In this document: piece after piece, positions 8,754-15,434 of the stretch | How the letters are laid out: the number at the start of each line of letters is the position of its first letter | How positions within the stretch are numbered: position 1 is the stretch's first letter | DNA from: an uncultured Planctomycetia bacterium | GTDB lineage: Bacteria > Planctomycetota > Phycisphaerae > FEN-1346 > JAACEH01 | Direction of reading: 5' to 3' | Length of the DNA stretch: 48,764 nt | Assembly (NCBI GenBank): GCA_903929765.1 | Contig: CAIYVX010000062.1 | Coordinates: 1 to 48,764, forward strand | The notes under the pieces: generated by a model | Told to the model about the DNA's origin: nothing | The model's database searches: none | Seen by the model: only the letters and a program-made list of their open reading frames with translations | Translations under genes and position numbers: made by a program

Positions 8754-9716
8754 ATGCACCCCCAAACCGTCGTCGAAATCCAGCGTCACCTCACCCAGCA
8801 CGGCCTCGAACCCCAGCGCGCCCTCGGCCAGAACTTCCTCATCGACGGCAACCTCATGCGCCTGATCGTCGACTCGGCCGAACTCGACCCCGCCCGCGAC
8901 GTCGTTCTCGAAATCGGCCCCGGCACCGGCAGCCTCACCTCCCTCCTCGCCGAGCGCGCCGCCCGACTCGTCACCGTCGAAACCGACAAAAAACTCACCC
9001 CCATCCTCGCCGAAGTCCTCGCCCCGTTCTCCAATGTCACGCTCCTGGTGCGTGACGCCCTCTCATCCAAACACGAAATTGCCCCCGAAGTTCTCGACGC
9101 CCTGCGCCGCGATCTCGCCGCCGTCTCCGCCGCCCTCGCCTCCGCCACCAGCGCCGCCATCCCCACCGCCGACGCCTCCACCATTTCCTTTGCCGTCCCG
9201 CCCGCCCGCCTCAAACTCGTCGCCAACTTGCCCTACCATGCCGCCACGCCCATCCTCATGAACCTCCTCCTCGGCCAACCCCGCCCCGACCTGATGGTCT
9301 TCACCGTCCAGAAGGAAGTCGCCGACCGCCTCGCCGCCCGCGTCGACGACGGCGCCTATGGCCCCATCAGCGTCCTCGTCCGCGCCTTGGCCGAAGTCGA
9401 AACCCTCCGCGACTTCTCCCCAACCGTTTTCTGGCCCCGCCCCAACGTCCACTCCACGCTCGTCCGCATCCGCCCCGACGCCGCCCGCTACGCCCGCCTC
9501 GGCGACCTCGACCTCTTCCACCGCGTCGCCGCCGGCCTCTTCGCCCATCGCCGCAAAACCTGCCTCAAGAGCCTCGAACACGCCCCCGGTCTCGAATCCT
9601 TCCGCGGCCGTTGGCCCGCCCTCCTCGCCGCCGCCGCCATCCCCCCCGACACGCGCGGCGAGCACCTCGACCTCGACCGCATCATCGCCCTCGCCCATGC
9701 CGCCGCTAAAATGTAG
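8754..9716 (+). CDS. rsmA: 16S rRNA (adenine1518/1519-N6)-dimethyltransferase
   Basis: RsmA (KsgA) dimethylates two adjacent adenines in helix 45 of 16S rRNA late in 30S assembly, using S-adenosylmethionine. The 320-residue protein has Q-N-F-L-I-D near residue 25, SAM-binding motif I E-I-G-P-G-T-G-S-L-T near residue 53, and the catalytic motif N-L-P-Y near residue 161. The C-terminal R-R-K-T-C-L-K segment is also conserved. It is longer than the usual 270 residues because of an Ala/Ser-rich insert of about 40 residues (about 121-155) between the SAM pocket and N-L-P-Y. The start was placed at MHPQTVVEIQ; earlier in-frame codons are encoded by an AT-rich repeat and are unlikely. The ribosome-binding site is weak. 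Confidence 0.93.
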   Translation: MHPQTVVEIQRHLTQHGLEPQRALGQNFLIDGNLMRLIVDSAELDPARDVVLEIGPGTGSLTSLLAERAARLVTVETDKKLTPILAEVLAPFSNVTLLVRDALSSKHEIAPEVLDALRRDLAAVSAALASATSAAIPTADASTISFAVPPARLKLVANLPYHAATPILMNLLLGQPRPDLMVFTVQKEVADRLAARVDDGAYGPISVLVRALAEVETLRDFSPTVFWPRPNVHSTLVRIRPDAARYARLGDLDLFHRVAAGLFAHRRKTCLKSLEHAPGLESFRGRWPALLAAAAIPPDTRGEHLDLDRIIALAHAAAKM

Positions 9717-9792
9717 GTTGGGCCTTGGCCCGACAGGTTAATTCCGGGTGCCACACTTTGAAGCCCCGGCTTCATCGGGGCCAAAGTGTGTT
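9714..9792 (+). repeat. Family F and family C hairpins after rsmA
   Basis: TGTAGGTTGGGCC-TTGGCCCGACA (family F, 9714-9742) is followed by GGGTGCCACACTTTG-AAGCCCCGG-N-CGGGGCCAAAGTGTG (family C, 9743-9792). The first overlaps the rsmA stop. As strong hairpins at a convergent gene end they could act as transcript ends, but there is no U-tract. The remaining 9793-9835 holds nothing recognisable. Confidence 0.7.
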
Positions 9793-9835
9793 CTTCTTCT
9801 TGTTTCTTATTTGCATCGTCTGGGCGTCTGAAATG

Positions 9836-11596
9836 TCATCCGAACCGTTTCTTCTCATCATGCCGCGCTATCCGCCCCGCCTTCGCCGCCACGCTTCTCA
9901 CCAATTCCTTCGCCGCCCCATCCAACTTCTTCACCCCCAGATATTCCCGCACAAATCTCATCCGATCCGTCCGCGTCACTATCCCCGCCGGCGCCGAATA
10001 CGCCAGCGCCGCCAGATCCTTTACCAGCCACCGCCGCCCCACCCGCCCCGGCCGTTTCTGCCGCACCCGCTGCAAATCAATCAGGTACAGCGAAAATCTT
10101 CTCCGCTCTTCCCGCACAAAAATATGACACAAATACAAATCCCGATGATAGAACCCCGCCCGATGAAACCGCCGCACCAATCTCGCCACCTGCCGCACCA
10201 ACTCCCGTTTCCGAGCATCATTCCGGGTGCCACACTTTGAAGCCCCGGCTTTGCCGGGGCCAAAGTGTGTTCTTTGCTTCGCTGGTTGCTCACAAATTTG
10301 AGTGGCCTGGCCTGCGAACTCCCTTTTCAAATAATCATCCGCCGGCATCGCCCCGGCCAACTCTTCCGTAATCACAAACGACCGCGACTTCAATCCCCGC
10401 CCGCGCTCATACCCCACCGCCACCGGCGTCGGCGCCGCCAACCCCGCCAGCGCCAGCCGAAAAATATTCTCAAACTCGACTTCCCCCGGCGACCGCGCCG
10501 CTCGCCCCCGCACCAGGCCCGCCAGCCACTCGCCCGTCTCCAGCCGCTCGTGCCGCTTCAGATAAATCGCCGACGCCCGTCCGTCCGGCCCCGTCACCGC
10601 AATCCGCACCGTCCGCCGTCCCGGCGCCTCGCGATAATTCTTCCCCCCCGCATAATTCATGATCGCTTCAAACGACCCGAGGCCCAGCCGCCCCAACTCC
10701 GGCAGAAACCGTTCCGCCGCCATCGCCCGCTGTCCCGCTCCCGCCGCCAGCGCCACCATCCGCGGCGGCAACCGTTCCAATCCCAAGAGCGGTTCCAGAC
10801 CCCGGCTTCGCATCCGCGCCGCCCGGCCCACCACCCGCCGAATCAGCACCTTCAAATCCGCGCTCAGCCGCGACTGCCGACCATAAGCCAGGATCAGCCG
10901 CAACCGATCCGCCGCCGTGCACGCCGGATAGTTGGTCGTCACCAGCAGCGTCGCCAGATCGTGCCACCGGAAGTGCGGCGCCAGGTTCGGAAACCGGTAG
11001 GCCCGCTGCGCGTTCACCAGCGTTGCCCCGAACACTCCATCTTTCTTGTCTGGACTGATAAGAATATGTCGGGCATAAAGATCGCGGTACGCCAGACCCC
11101 CGTCGTGCATCCGCCGGATCATCCCGCCCAACTCCCGGGCCAACTCGCGCCGTTCCCCGGCCCCCGGCCCGCGCTGCAAATACTCCGCCACGCTCACCGT
11201 CCCCGCCGGCTCGCGCACCAGGATAAACGCCTGCCGGGCCACGCCCCAGCGCCGCCGTTCCCCCATCGCCACCGGTTCCGCCGCCGCAATGCCCCGATCA
11301 TGCAGCGCCACCAGGTTTCGCCATTCTTTCCTACTCCGCGAGCGCGGCCGTCGCCCCAGCCCCGGCCGCGTTTCCCGTTTCAGCACGAACGTCCGTTCCA
11401 CGCCCGCCGCATCGCGCAGCGTCAACCGCGTCACCACCACCCCAGAGGTTTGGGTGGCATGGTCCACGCTTGCGTGGCCATGCTGAACGCTCTCTTTCCC
11501 CGTTCCATAATTAAACACCGCCTCAAACGAGCCGAGCCCGTGCGCGGCCAGCAACTCGCGGTACCCCGGCGAAGTATGGAATCGTGTCGAATTCAT
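9836..11596 (-). CDS. Tandem WaaP-like LPS core kinase (two kinase domains)
   Basis: This 586-residue protein has two successive domains of the lipopolysaccharide kinase (Kdo/WaaP) family, which phosphorylates core heptose or Kdo in the cytoplasm. The second (about residues 320-570) looks complete: I-Y-L-K-R-H with the ATP-binding Lys, F-Y-H-R-D-L-Y-L-C-H catalytic loop, and L-I-D-L-Q-R metal-binding Asp. The first (about 35-270) keeps V-L-K-R-E and A-Y-R-D-L-Y-A-R-H, but has V-N-A-Q-R where the metal-binding Asp belongs, so it may be inactive. Two palindromic repeats (10220-10272 and 11447-11492) are read through in frame as extra peptides. The ATG overlaps the upstream glycosyltransferase stop as ATGA, implying coupled translation. 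It is the last gene of the heptose operon. Confidence 0.82.
   Translation of the reverse strand: MNSTRFHTSPGYRELLAAHGLGSFEAVFNYGTGKESVQHGHASVDHATQTSGVVVTRLTLRDAAGVERTFVLKRETRPGLGRRPRSRSRKEWRNLVALHDRGIAAAEPVAMGERRRWGVARQAFILVREPAGTVSVAEYLQRGPGAGERRELARELGGMIRRMHDGGLAYRDLYARHILISPDKKDGVFGATLVNAQRAYRFPNLAPHFRWHDLATLLVTTNYPACTAADRLRLILAYGRQSRLSADLKVLIRRVVGRAARMRSRGLEPLLGLERLPPRMVALAAGAGQRAMAAERFLPELGRLGLGSFEAIMNYAGGKNYREAPGRRTVRIAVTGPDGRASAIYLKRHERLETGEWLAGLVRGRAARSPGEVEFENIFRLALAGLAAPTPVAVGYERGRGLKSRSFVITEELAGAMPADDYLKREFAGQATQICEQPAKQRTHFGPGKAGASKCGTRNDARKRELVRQVARLVRRFHRAGFYHRDLYLCHIFVREERRRFSLYLIDLQRVRQKRPGRVGRRWLVKDLAALAYSAPAGIVTRTDRMRFVREYLGVKKLDGAAKELVRSVAAKAGRIARHDEKKRFG
10220..10272 (+). 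repeat. Family C palindrome inside the tandem kinase gene
   Basis: Almost identical to the copy at 9743-9792, it lies in frame inside the second kinase domain. On the - strand it encodes Q-R-T-H-F-G-P-G-K-A-G-A-S-K-C-G-T-R-N, between the regulatory helix region and the catalytic loop, with no stop codon. Confidence 0.85.
11447..11492 (+). repeat. Family M palindrome inside the tandem kinase gene
   Basis: The arms GGGTGGCATGGTCCACG and CGTGGCCATG form the hairpin. On the - strand it encodes V-Q-H-G-H-A-S-V-D-H-A-T-Q-T within the N-terminal part of the first kinase domain. The reading frame is kept. Confidence 0.8.
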
Positions 11597-12471
11597 AGCC
11601 GATCCAGTCCGTCGTCCTCCGCGAGCGCTCGAATCCACGGCTCGCTCATCAGCCGTTCCATCCGCCCCCGCGTCCGCCGCCGCACGATCCGCCGGTTGAT
11701 CTTCCGCCGTTCGCTCACCAGAGCCGTCGCGTGCGACACGTGCACCACCAGTTCCCGCATCTGTGCCCTCGCCAGCAACCGCACATGATAACCCCGCGCC
11801 GCCAGCCCGTGATAAATCTCTTCGCCCGCCGTCGTCCGCCCGCGCGGCACAAAATCCAGCCCTTCCTTCACCAGCGCCGCCCGCCGATAAAGGGCGCAAA
11901 AACTCCGCGCATGCGGCCGCCGCTCGCGCAACTCTTCCGGCAACTCCCGCCCCGTCACCCGATACGCCGCCCGCCGCCAGGTCTTGCGGTCCACCATCTT
12001 TTTCACCAGCGACCACGCCGCCCCGGACTCATCCGTCTTGTCCGACCCCACCACCGCCAAGAGCGGATCCGCTCGCATCGGCGAAATCAATTCTTCCAAC
12101 CACCCCGCGCGCCGCGGAATCGTGTCCGTGTGCATTGCCAGCACAAACTCACCCTTCGCCTCACGCAACCCCACGTTCAGCGCCGTCGCATGAGCCGCCG
12201 CCCCGCCCAGCGCCGCCGCCTCCGGCCCGCGCTCGATTAGCCGAATCCACTCGACCTGCCGCAAATACTCTAGCGACTCCCCGTCGCCCGACCCGTTGTC
12301 GATCACCAGAACTTCAATCTCGGGTGACTTGCTGGGTGCCATGGTTCTGCTTGCAGAACCATGCTCTTTCGCCGAAAAGGTAAATTTCCGAATCGCCCGC
12401 AGGCATAACTTCGCCAGCTCCGGTGTTTCAAAGTGCGGCAGGATAATGGTCACCAGCGGCGCGTCGGCCAT
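11593..12471 (-). CDS. Family-2 glycosyltransferase
   Basis: This is a 292-residue GT-A fold glycosyltransferase of the GT2 type. The N-terminus A-P-L-V-T-I-I-L-P-H-F-E-T-P begins the nucleotide-binding strand. E-V-L-V-I-D-N-G-S-G-D-G-E-S is the classic second motif, and M-H-T-D-T-I-P fills the place of the D-x-D metal motif. Its place between waaF and the core kinase suggests it adds a sugar to the LPS core; the donor and acceptor are unknown. A repeat at 12330-12370 inserts H-G-S-A-S-R-T-M-A-P-S-K-S just before V-L-V-I-D-N. I chose the ATG giving MADAPLVTII; longer starts extend into a repeat. The stop overlaps the kinase start by 4 bp. Confidence 0.87.
   Translation of the reverse strand: MADAPLVTIILPHFETPELAKLCLRAIRKFTFSAKEHGSASRTMAPSKSPEIEVLVIDNGSGDGESLEYLRQVEWIRLIERGPEAAALGGAAAHATALNVGLREAKGEFVLAMHTDTIPRRAGWLEELISPMRADPLLAVVGSDKTDESGAAWSLVKKMVDRKTWRRAAYRVTGRELPEELRERRPHARSFCALYRRAALVKEGLDFVPRGRTTAGEEIYHGLAARGYHVRLLARAQMRELVVHVSHATALVSERRKINRRIVRRRTRGRMERLMSEPWIRALAEDDGLDRL
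12330..12370 (+). repeat. Family M palindrome inside the glycosyltransferase gene
   Basis: GGGTGCCATGGTTCTGC-TTGCAGAACCATG is a near-perfect hairpin inside the coding region. It is read in frame on the - strand and lies between the first helix and the V-L-V-I-D-N strand. Confidence 0.82.
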
Positions 12472-12509
12472 AGAATGTTGCCAGGTTGTTTCTTTTGCCG
12501 TTGTTACTT

Positions 12510-12540
12510 TCGTAGGGGCAGAGTTTATCTCTGCCCTGCC
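12510..12540 (+). repeat. Family G palindrome
   Basis: CGTAGGGGCAGAG-TTTAT-CTCTGCCCTG lies in the 86-bp gap between waaF and the glycosyltransferase. The same element occurs inverted at 28295-28324. It carries a GTAG foot. Confidence 0.8.
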
Positions 12541-12557
12541 GTTGCTGTTCCTGAAGT

Positions 12558-13631
12558 CTATTTTCCTGCCGTCGCCACCGGCCCGCTCGCCGCGTAAGAA
12601 TGCTTCTCCACCAGCGCCGTCAGCGCCATAAAAACCTGCTCCGGCGTCACCAGATTCATGCACTGGAGATGTCCCTCCGGGCAGACCCGTTGCTGGCACG
12701 GTCCGCATTCCACGCTAGCCTGGAGCTTCGTTTCCTTCGCAAACCACGTCTCCGTCCAGTTGATATGTGTCGGTCCGAAAATCGTCACCACCGGAATGTC
12801 CCACGCCGCCGCGAAGTGCCGCAACCCCGAGTCGTTCGTCACCATCGCCCGCGCCCGCCGCACCACCGCCTTCACCGTCGCCAGACCCGGCAACTCCGCC
12901 GGCACGACCGCCGCCCCGTCCGCCGCCGCCACAATCGTCTGCGCCACCGCCATTTCCTTCGGCGCACACAAGATCAGCGTCTTGAGGCCCAGCTTCGCCC
13001 GCGCCTCCCGGGCCACCTGCGCAAACCGTTCCGCCGGCCAGCACTTCGCCAGTCCGAACGCCGCCCCCGGCGCCAGCACCAGCGTTTGCGCCGCTACAAG
13101 TCCCAGCGCCGCATAAAGCCGGTCCGCCGCCGCCTCGTCTGCCGTCGTCGTGTATAGCCGCAGGGCGAGCGTCTGTTCGTGTGCCCCCAACCGCCGCACC
13201 AGGTCGAAGTAATAAGTCAGCGCCGGCGTCGGCACGTACCGCCCGTTTTCCTTCAGCGGCTTCAGCCGGTCCGTCAGCAGCCAGCCGCGCCACTCGCGGT
13301 CATACCCGATGCGTTGCCGCACGCGCCCCAGAAAAAAGAGCAGGGCCGAGCGGAACGAGTTCGTCATCAGGACGCCGGCCTCGTAGCCCGCGGCGTCACC
13401 CGGCGTGTGCCGCAACCGTTCCGCCAGCCGCAACAGGTTTTCCCCCTGCCCGCGCGGACCCCACAGCATGATTTCATCCGCATACGGCGCCGCCTCGAAC
13501 ACCGGCGCCACGTACGGCCGCGCGATCAGCGTCAGATGGCTCTCTGGATGTGCCGCCTTCAGCGCCGCCAGGGCCGGCGTGGCCATGACCGCATCGCCGA
13601 TCCAGTTCGGGCAGGCGACTACTATTCGCAT
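12558..13631 (-). CDS. waaF: ADP-heptose--LPS heptosyltransferase (WaaF/RfaF-type, GT9)
   Basis: A GT9-family heptosyltransferase of 357 residues that transfers heptose from ADP-heptose to the LPS inner core on the cytoplasmic face of the inner membrane. The N-terminus R-I-V-V-A-C-P-N-W-I-G-D-A-V-M-A-T-P-A-L is typical of the WaaC/WaaF group. The C-terminal donor-binding domain has T-N-D-S-G-L-R-H-F-A-A-A and V-T-I-F-G-P-T. The later C-G-P-C-Q-Q-R-V-C-P motif is frequent in WaaF-type proteins. The start was set at the ATG 7 nt after GGAGG; another ATG 6 nt upstream lies too close to that site. It follows gmhB by 15 nt in the operon. Heptosyltransferase II is the best match but the exact acceptor is not shown. 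Confidence 0.92.
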   Translation of the reverse strand: MRIVVACPNWIGDAVMATPALAALKAAHPESHLTLIARPYVAPVFEAAPYADEIMLWGPRGQGENLLRLAERLRHTPGDAAGYEAGVLMTNSFRSALLFFLGRVRQRIGYDREWRGWLLTDRLKPLKENGRYVPTPALTYYFDLVRRLGAHEQTLALRLYTTTADEAAADRLYAALGLVAAQTLVLAPGAAFGLAKCWPAERFAQVAREARAKLGLKTLILCAPKEMAVAQTIVAAADGAAVVPAELPGLATVKAVVRRARAMVTNDSGLRHFAAAWDIPVVTIFGPTHINWTETWFAKETKLQASVECGPCQQRVCPEGHLQCMNLVTPEQVFMALTALVEKHSYAASGPVATAGK

Positions 13632-13646
13632 CACCATGCCTCCACT

Positions 13647-13937
13647 TCACCCGGATTTCCGCGAAATCAAAAACATCGTCAGCGCCACCAACTGGGCGAA
13701 GATCGCCGCCACAAACAGGGTTATCGCCGGGACAGGATTGTTGCTCAGGAGTACCGAAAGCGTGCCTCCGATGCCCAGGCACAGGGCCAACCCTTGCGCC
13801 AGGTACCCGAACATCCGCGACACGCCGAACGACTCGTCGTTCTGCCGCCGCAACATTCGCCGCACATCTGTCAGCACCGTTTCCACCGACTCCGCACTCG
13901 CCCCCGCCGGTCGGGTGGTCTGGTCGCGTGTCGTCAT
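13647..13937 (-). CDS. Small two-span membrane protein (possible separate gene within the gmhB frame)
   Basis: The last 96 codons of the gmhB frame begin with their own ATG (MTTRDQTTRPAGAS). They encode a soluble helix with R-R-M-L-R-R-Q-N-D-E-S-F-G-V-S-R, then two hydrophobic spans near residues 46-64 and 68-88 ending R-K-S-G. This looks like an originally independent small membrane protein. No clear Shine-Dalgarno precedes the ATG, because the family D repeat occupies that position. Function is unknown, and whether it is made alone or only as a GmhB fusion cannot be decided from sequence. Confidence 0.45.
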   Translation of the reverse strand: MTTRDQTTRPAGASAESVETVLTDVRRMLRRQNDESFGVSRMFGYLAQGLALCLGIGGTLSVLLSNNPVPAITLFVAAIFAQLVALTMFLISRKSG

Positions 13938-14741
13938 GTAGGGCGGTTGCTTGACAACCGCCGCATTAAAAGGTTGTTTTCCGCTTGGCGTTGCCGTTGC
14001 TTTTTCTTCACCCCTCTCCCTTGAGGGGAGAGGGTAGGGTGAGGGTGCTGCTTCTTCACCCCTCTCCCTTGGGAGAGGGTGGCCGGAACGGCCGGGCGAG
14101 GGGTTGAGGCCGGGAGCCATACGAGTTCCGGTTTTTTCTCCCGCTTGCGCCCACCCCGCTATTCTTTGCCGCGCGTCTTCCGCCGTCGTCCCCAGAATAA
14201 TATCCGCCGCCTCGTCCAGATCGCGGGCCTCGCCCAGGATCGGCAGGTCCGGCCGCGCCGCCTCCTCGCGCCCCTTCGGCCGCGCCAGTTTCACGCTCGG
14301 CACACCCACCGCCAGCGCCGCCTCCACGTCCCGCCAGGCGTCTCCGATGGCGAACGATTGACTCAGGTCCACACCCAACTCGTCCCGCGCCCGCAGAAAC
14401 AGTCCCGGCCTGGGCTTGCGGCACCGGCAATCCACCGCATATTTCCCCACCGTCCCCTCCGGCAGGTGCGGGCAATACAGCACCGCGTCCAGCCGACCGC
14501 CCAGCATTTCCACCTGTTCCACCAGCCGCTCGTGAATCTGCCCCAGTTGCTCTTCGCTCACCAGACCCCGCGCCACCGCGGACTGATTCGTCGCCACCAC
14601 CACCAGATAACCCGCCGCCCGAAACCGTTCGATCCCCGCGATGGCTCGCGGCAGAATCCGAATCTGTTCCGGCGAACTCAGGTAGTCCGCGTCCTCGATC
14701 AGCGTTCCGTCGCGGTCCAAAAATATCGCAGGTTGGCTCAT
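13647..14741 (-). CDS. gmhB: D-glycero-D-manno-heptose 1,7-bisphosphate 7-phosphatase (GmhB) fused in frame to a small membrane module
   Basis: GmhB removes the 7-phosphate of heptose bisphosphate between the two HldE steps of ADP-heptose synthesis. Residues 1-195 are a complete HAD phosphatase: F-L-D-R-D-G-T-L nucleophile motif, A-T-N-Q-S, the zinc loop C-P-H-L ... C-R-C-R-K-P with four ligands, and I-G-D-A-W-R-D. The family normally ends near residue 190. Here the frame continues without a stop through three palindromic repeats (13937-14110), then through a 96-residue segment with two hydrophobic spans. The open frame of 364 residues therefore either encodes a repeat-linked fusion or hides a second gene starting at 13937. 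It lies between gmhA (120 bp upstream, repeat-filled) and waaF. Confidence 0.85.
   Translation of the reverse strand: MSQPAIFLDRDGTLIEDADYLSSPEQIRILPRAIAGIERFRAAGYLVVVATNQSAVARGLVSEEQLGQIHERLVEQVEMLGGRLDAVLYCPHLPEGTVGKYAVDCRCRKPRPGLFLRARDELGVDLSQSFAIGDAWRDVEAALAVGVPSVKLARPKGREEAARPDLPILGEARDLDEAADIILGTTAEDARQRIAGWAQAGEKTGTRMAPGLNPSPGRSGHPLPRERGEEAAPSPYPLPSRERGEEKATATPSGKQPFNAAVVKQPPYMTTRDQTTRPAGASAESVETVLTDVRRMLRRQNDESFGVSRMFGYLAQGLALCLGIGGTLSVLLSNNPVPAITLFVAAIFAQLVALTMFLISRKSG
13937..14110 (+). repeat. Family D plus two family A repeats bridging gmhB and the membrane module
   Basis: Family D lies at 13937-13990, family A at 14008-14047, and a longer family A variant at 14055-14110. On the - strand the three are translated in frame as linker, including [13 protein letters not shown], with no stop codon. 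Confidence 0.8.
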
Positions 14742-14758
14742 GGTTTTCGTTTCTTTTT

Positions 14759-14810
14759 CACCCCTCCCCCTTGAGGGGGGAGGGTGGCCCTTCAGGGCCG
14801 GGTGAGGGTG
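14759..14810 (+). repeat. Family A palindrome between gmhA and gmhB
   Basis: ACCCCTCCCCCTTGAGGGGGGAGGG continues into a second hairpin, GGCCC-TTCA-GGGCC, and GGTGAGGGTG. It occupies most of the 120-bp gap between gmhA and gmhB. Confidence 0.75.
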
Positions 14811-14861
14811 CGCCTGTTGCGCCAAAATCGCTGGTTGCTGCTGTTTCTTCTTTACCCCGTC

Positions 14862-15434
14862 TCACGACTGGAACATCGTCTTCTCGATCAGCCCGCAAAT
14901 AATGTGCAGCAGCGTGATGTGCACCTCCTGAATGCGCGGCGTCTGATCGCTCGGCGCCGCGACCAGGCAATCCGCCAACTCCTTCAACTGACCGCCCGTC
15001 TCTCCCGTAAATGCAATCACCGTGCACTTCGACTTCCGCGCCACCGCCGCCGCCTTCAGCACGTTCGTCGCGTTGCCGCTCGTCGATAGCGCGATCAGGC
15101 AATCCCCCGGATGCGCAAACGCCGAAACCTGCCGGGCGAAAACTTCCTCAAAATCAAAATCGTTCGCCACCGCCGTCATAATCGAACTGTCCGTCGTCAG
15201 CGCCAGGCACGGCAACGCCTGCCGGTTGATCCGAAACCGCCCCACCAGTTCCCCCGCCACGTGTTGCGCGTCCGCCGCCGACCCGCCGTTGCCGCAAATG
15301 TACACCGTCCCCCCGCGCTGGAAACAGTCGATCAGCAGCCGCGCCGCCTTCTCCACGCTCTCCACGCACCGCTCCAGCGCCCGCGTCTTGATGTCGATTG
15401 ATTGCAGCAGTTGCCCGCGAATGTCGTCTTTCAT
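14862..15434 (-). CDS. gmhA: Sedoheptulose-7-phosphate isomerase
   Basis: GmhA converts sedoheptulose 7-phosphate to D-glycero-D-manno-heptose 7-phosphate, the first step to ADP-heptose, in the cytoplasm. The 190-residue protein is a SIS-domain enzyme of normal length. It has I-C-G-N-G-G-S-A-A-D-A-Q-H near residue 46, the phosphate-binding A-L-S-T-S-G-N-A-T-N near residue 113, and the active-site E-V-H-I-T-L-L-H-I-I-C helix near residue 169. C-G-N-G-G-S-A-A-D-A-Q-H and the late H-x-x-x-x-x-H positions favour GmhA over the related DiaA. Its ATG overlaps the hldE stop by 4 bp, so translation of the two is probably coupled. Confidence 0.93.
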   Translation of the reverse strand: MKDDIRGQLLQSIDIKTRALERCVESVEKAARLLIDCFQRGGTVYICGNGGSAADAQHVAGELVGRFRINRQALPCLALTTDSSIMTAVANDFDFEEVFARQVSAFAHPGDCLIALSTSGNATNVLKAAAVARKSKCTVIAFTGETGGQLKELADCLVAAPSDQTPRIQEVHITLLHIICGLIEKTMFQS

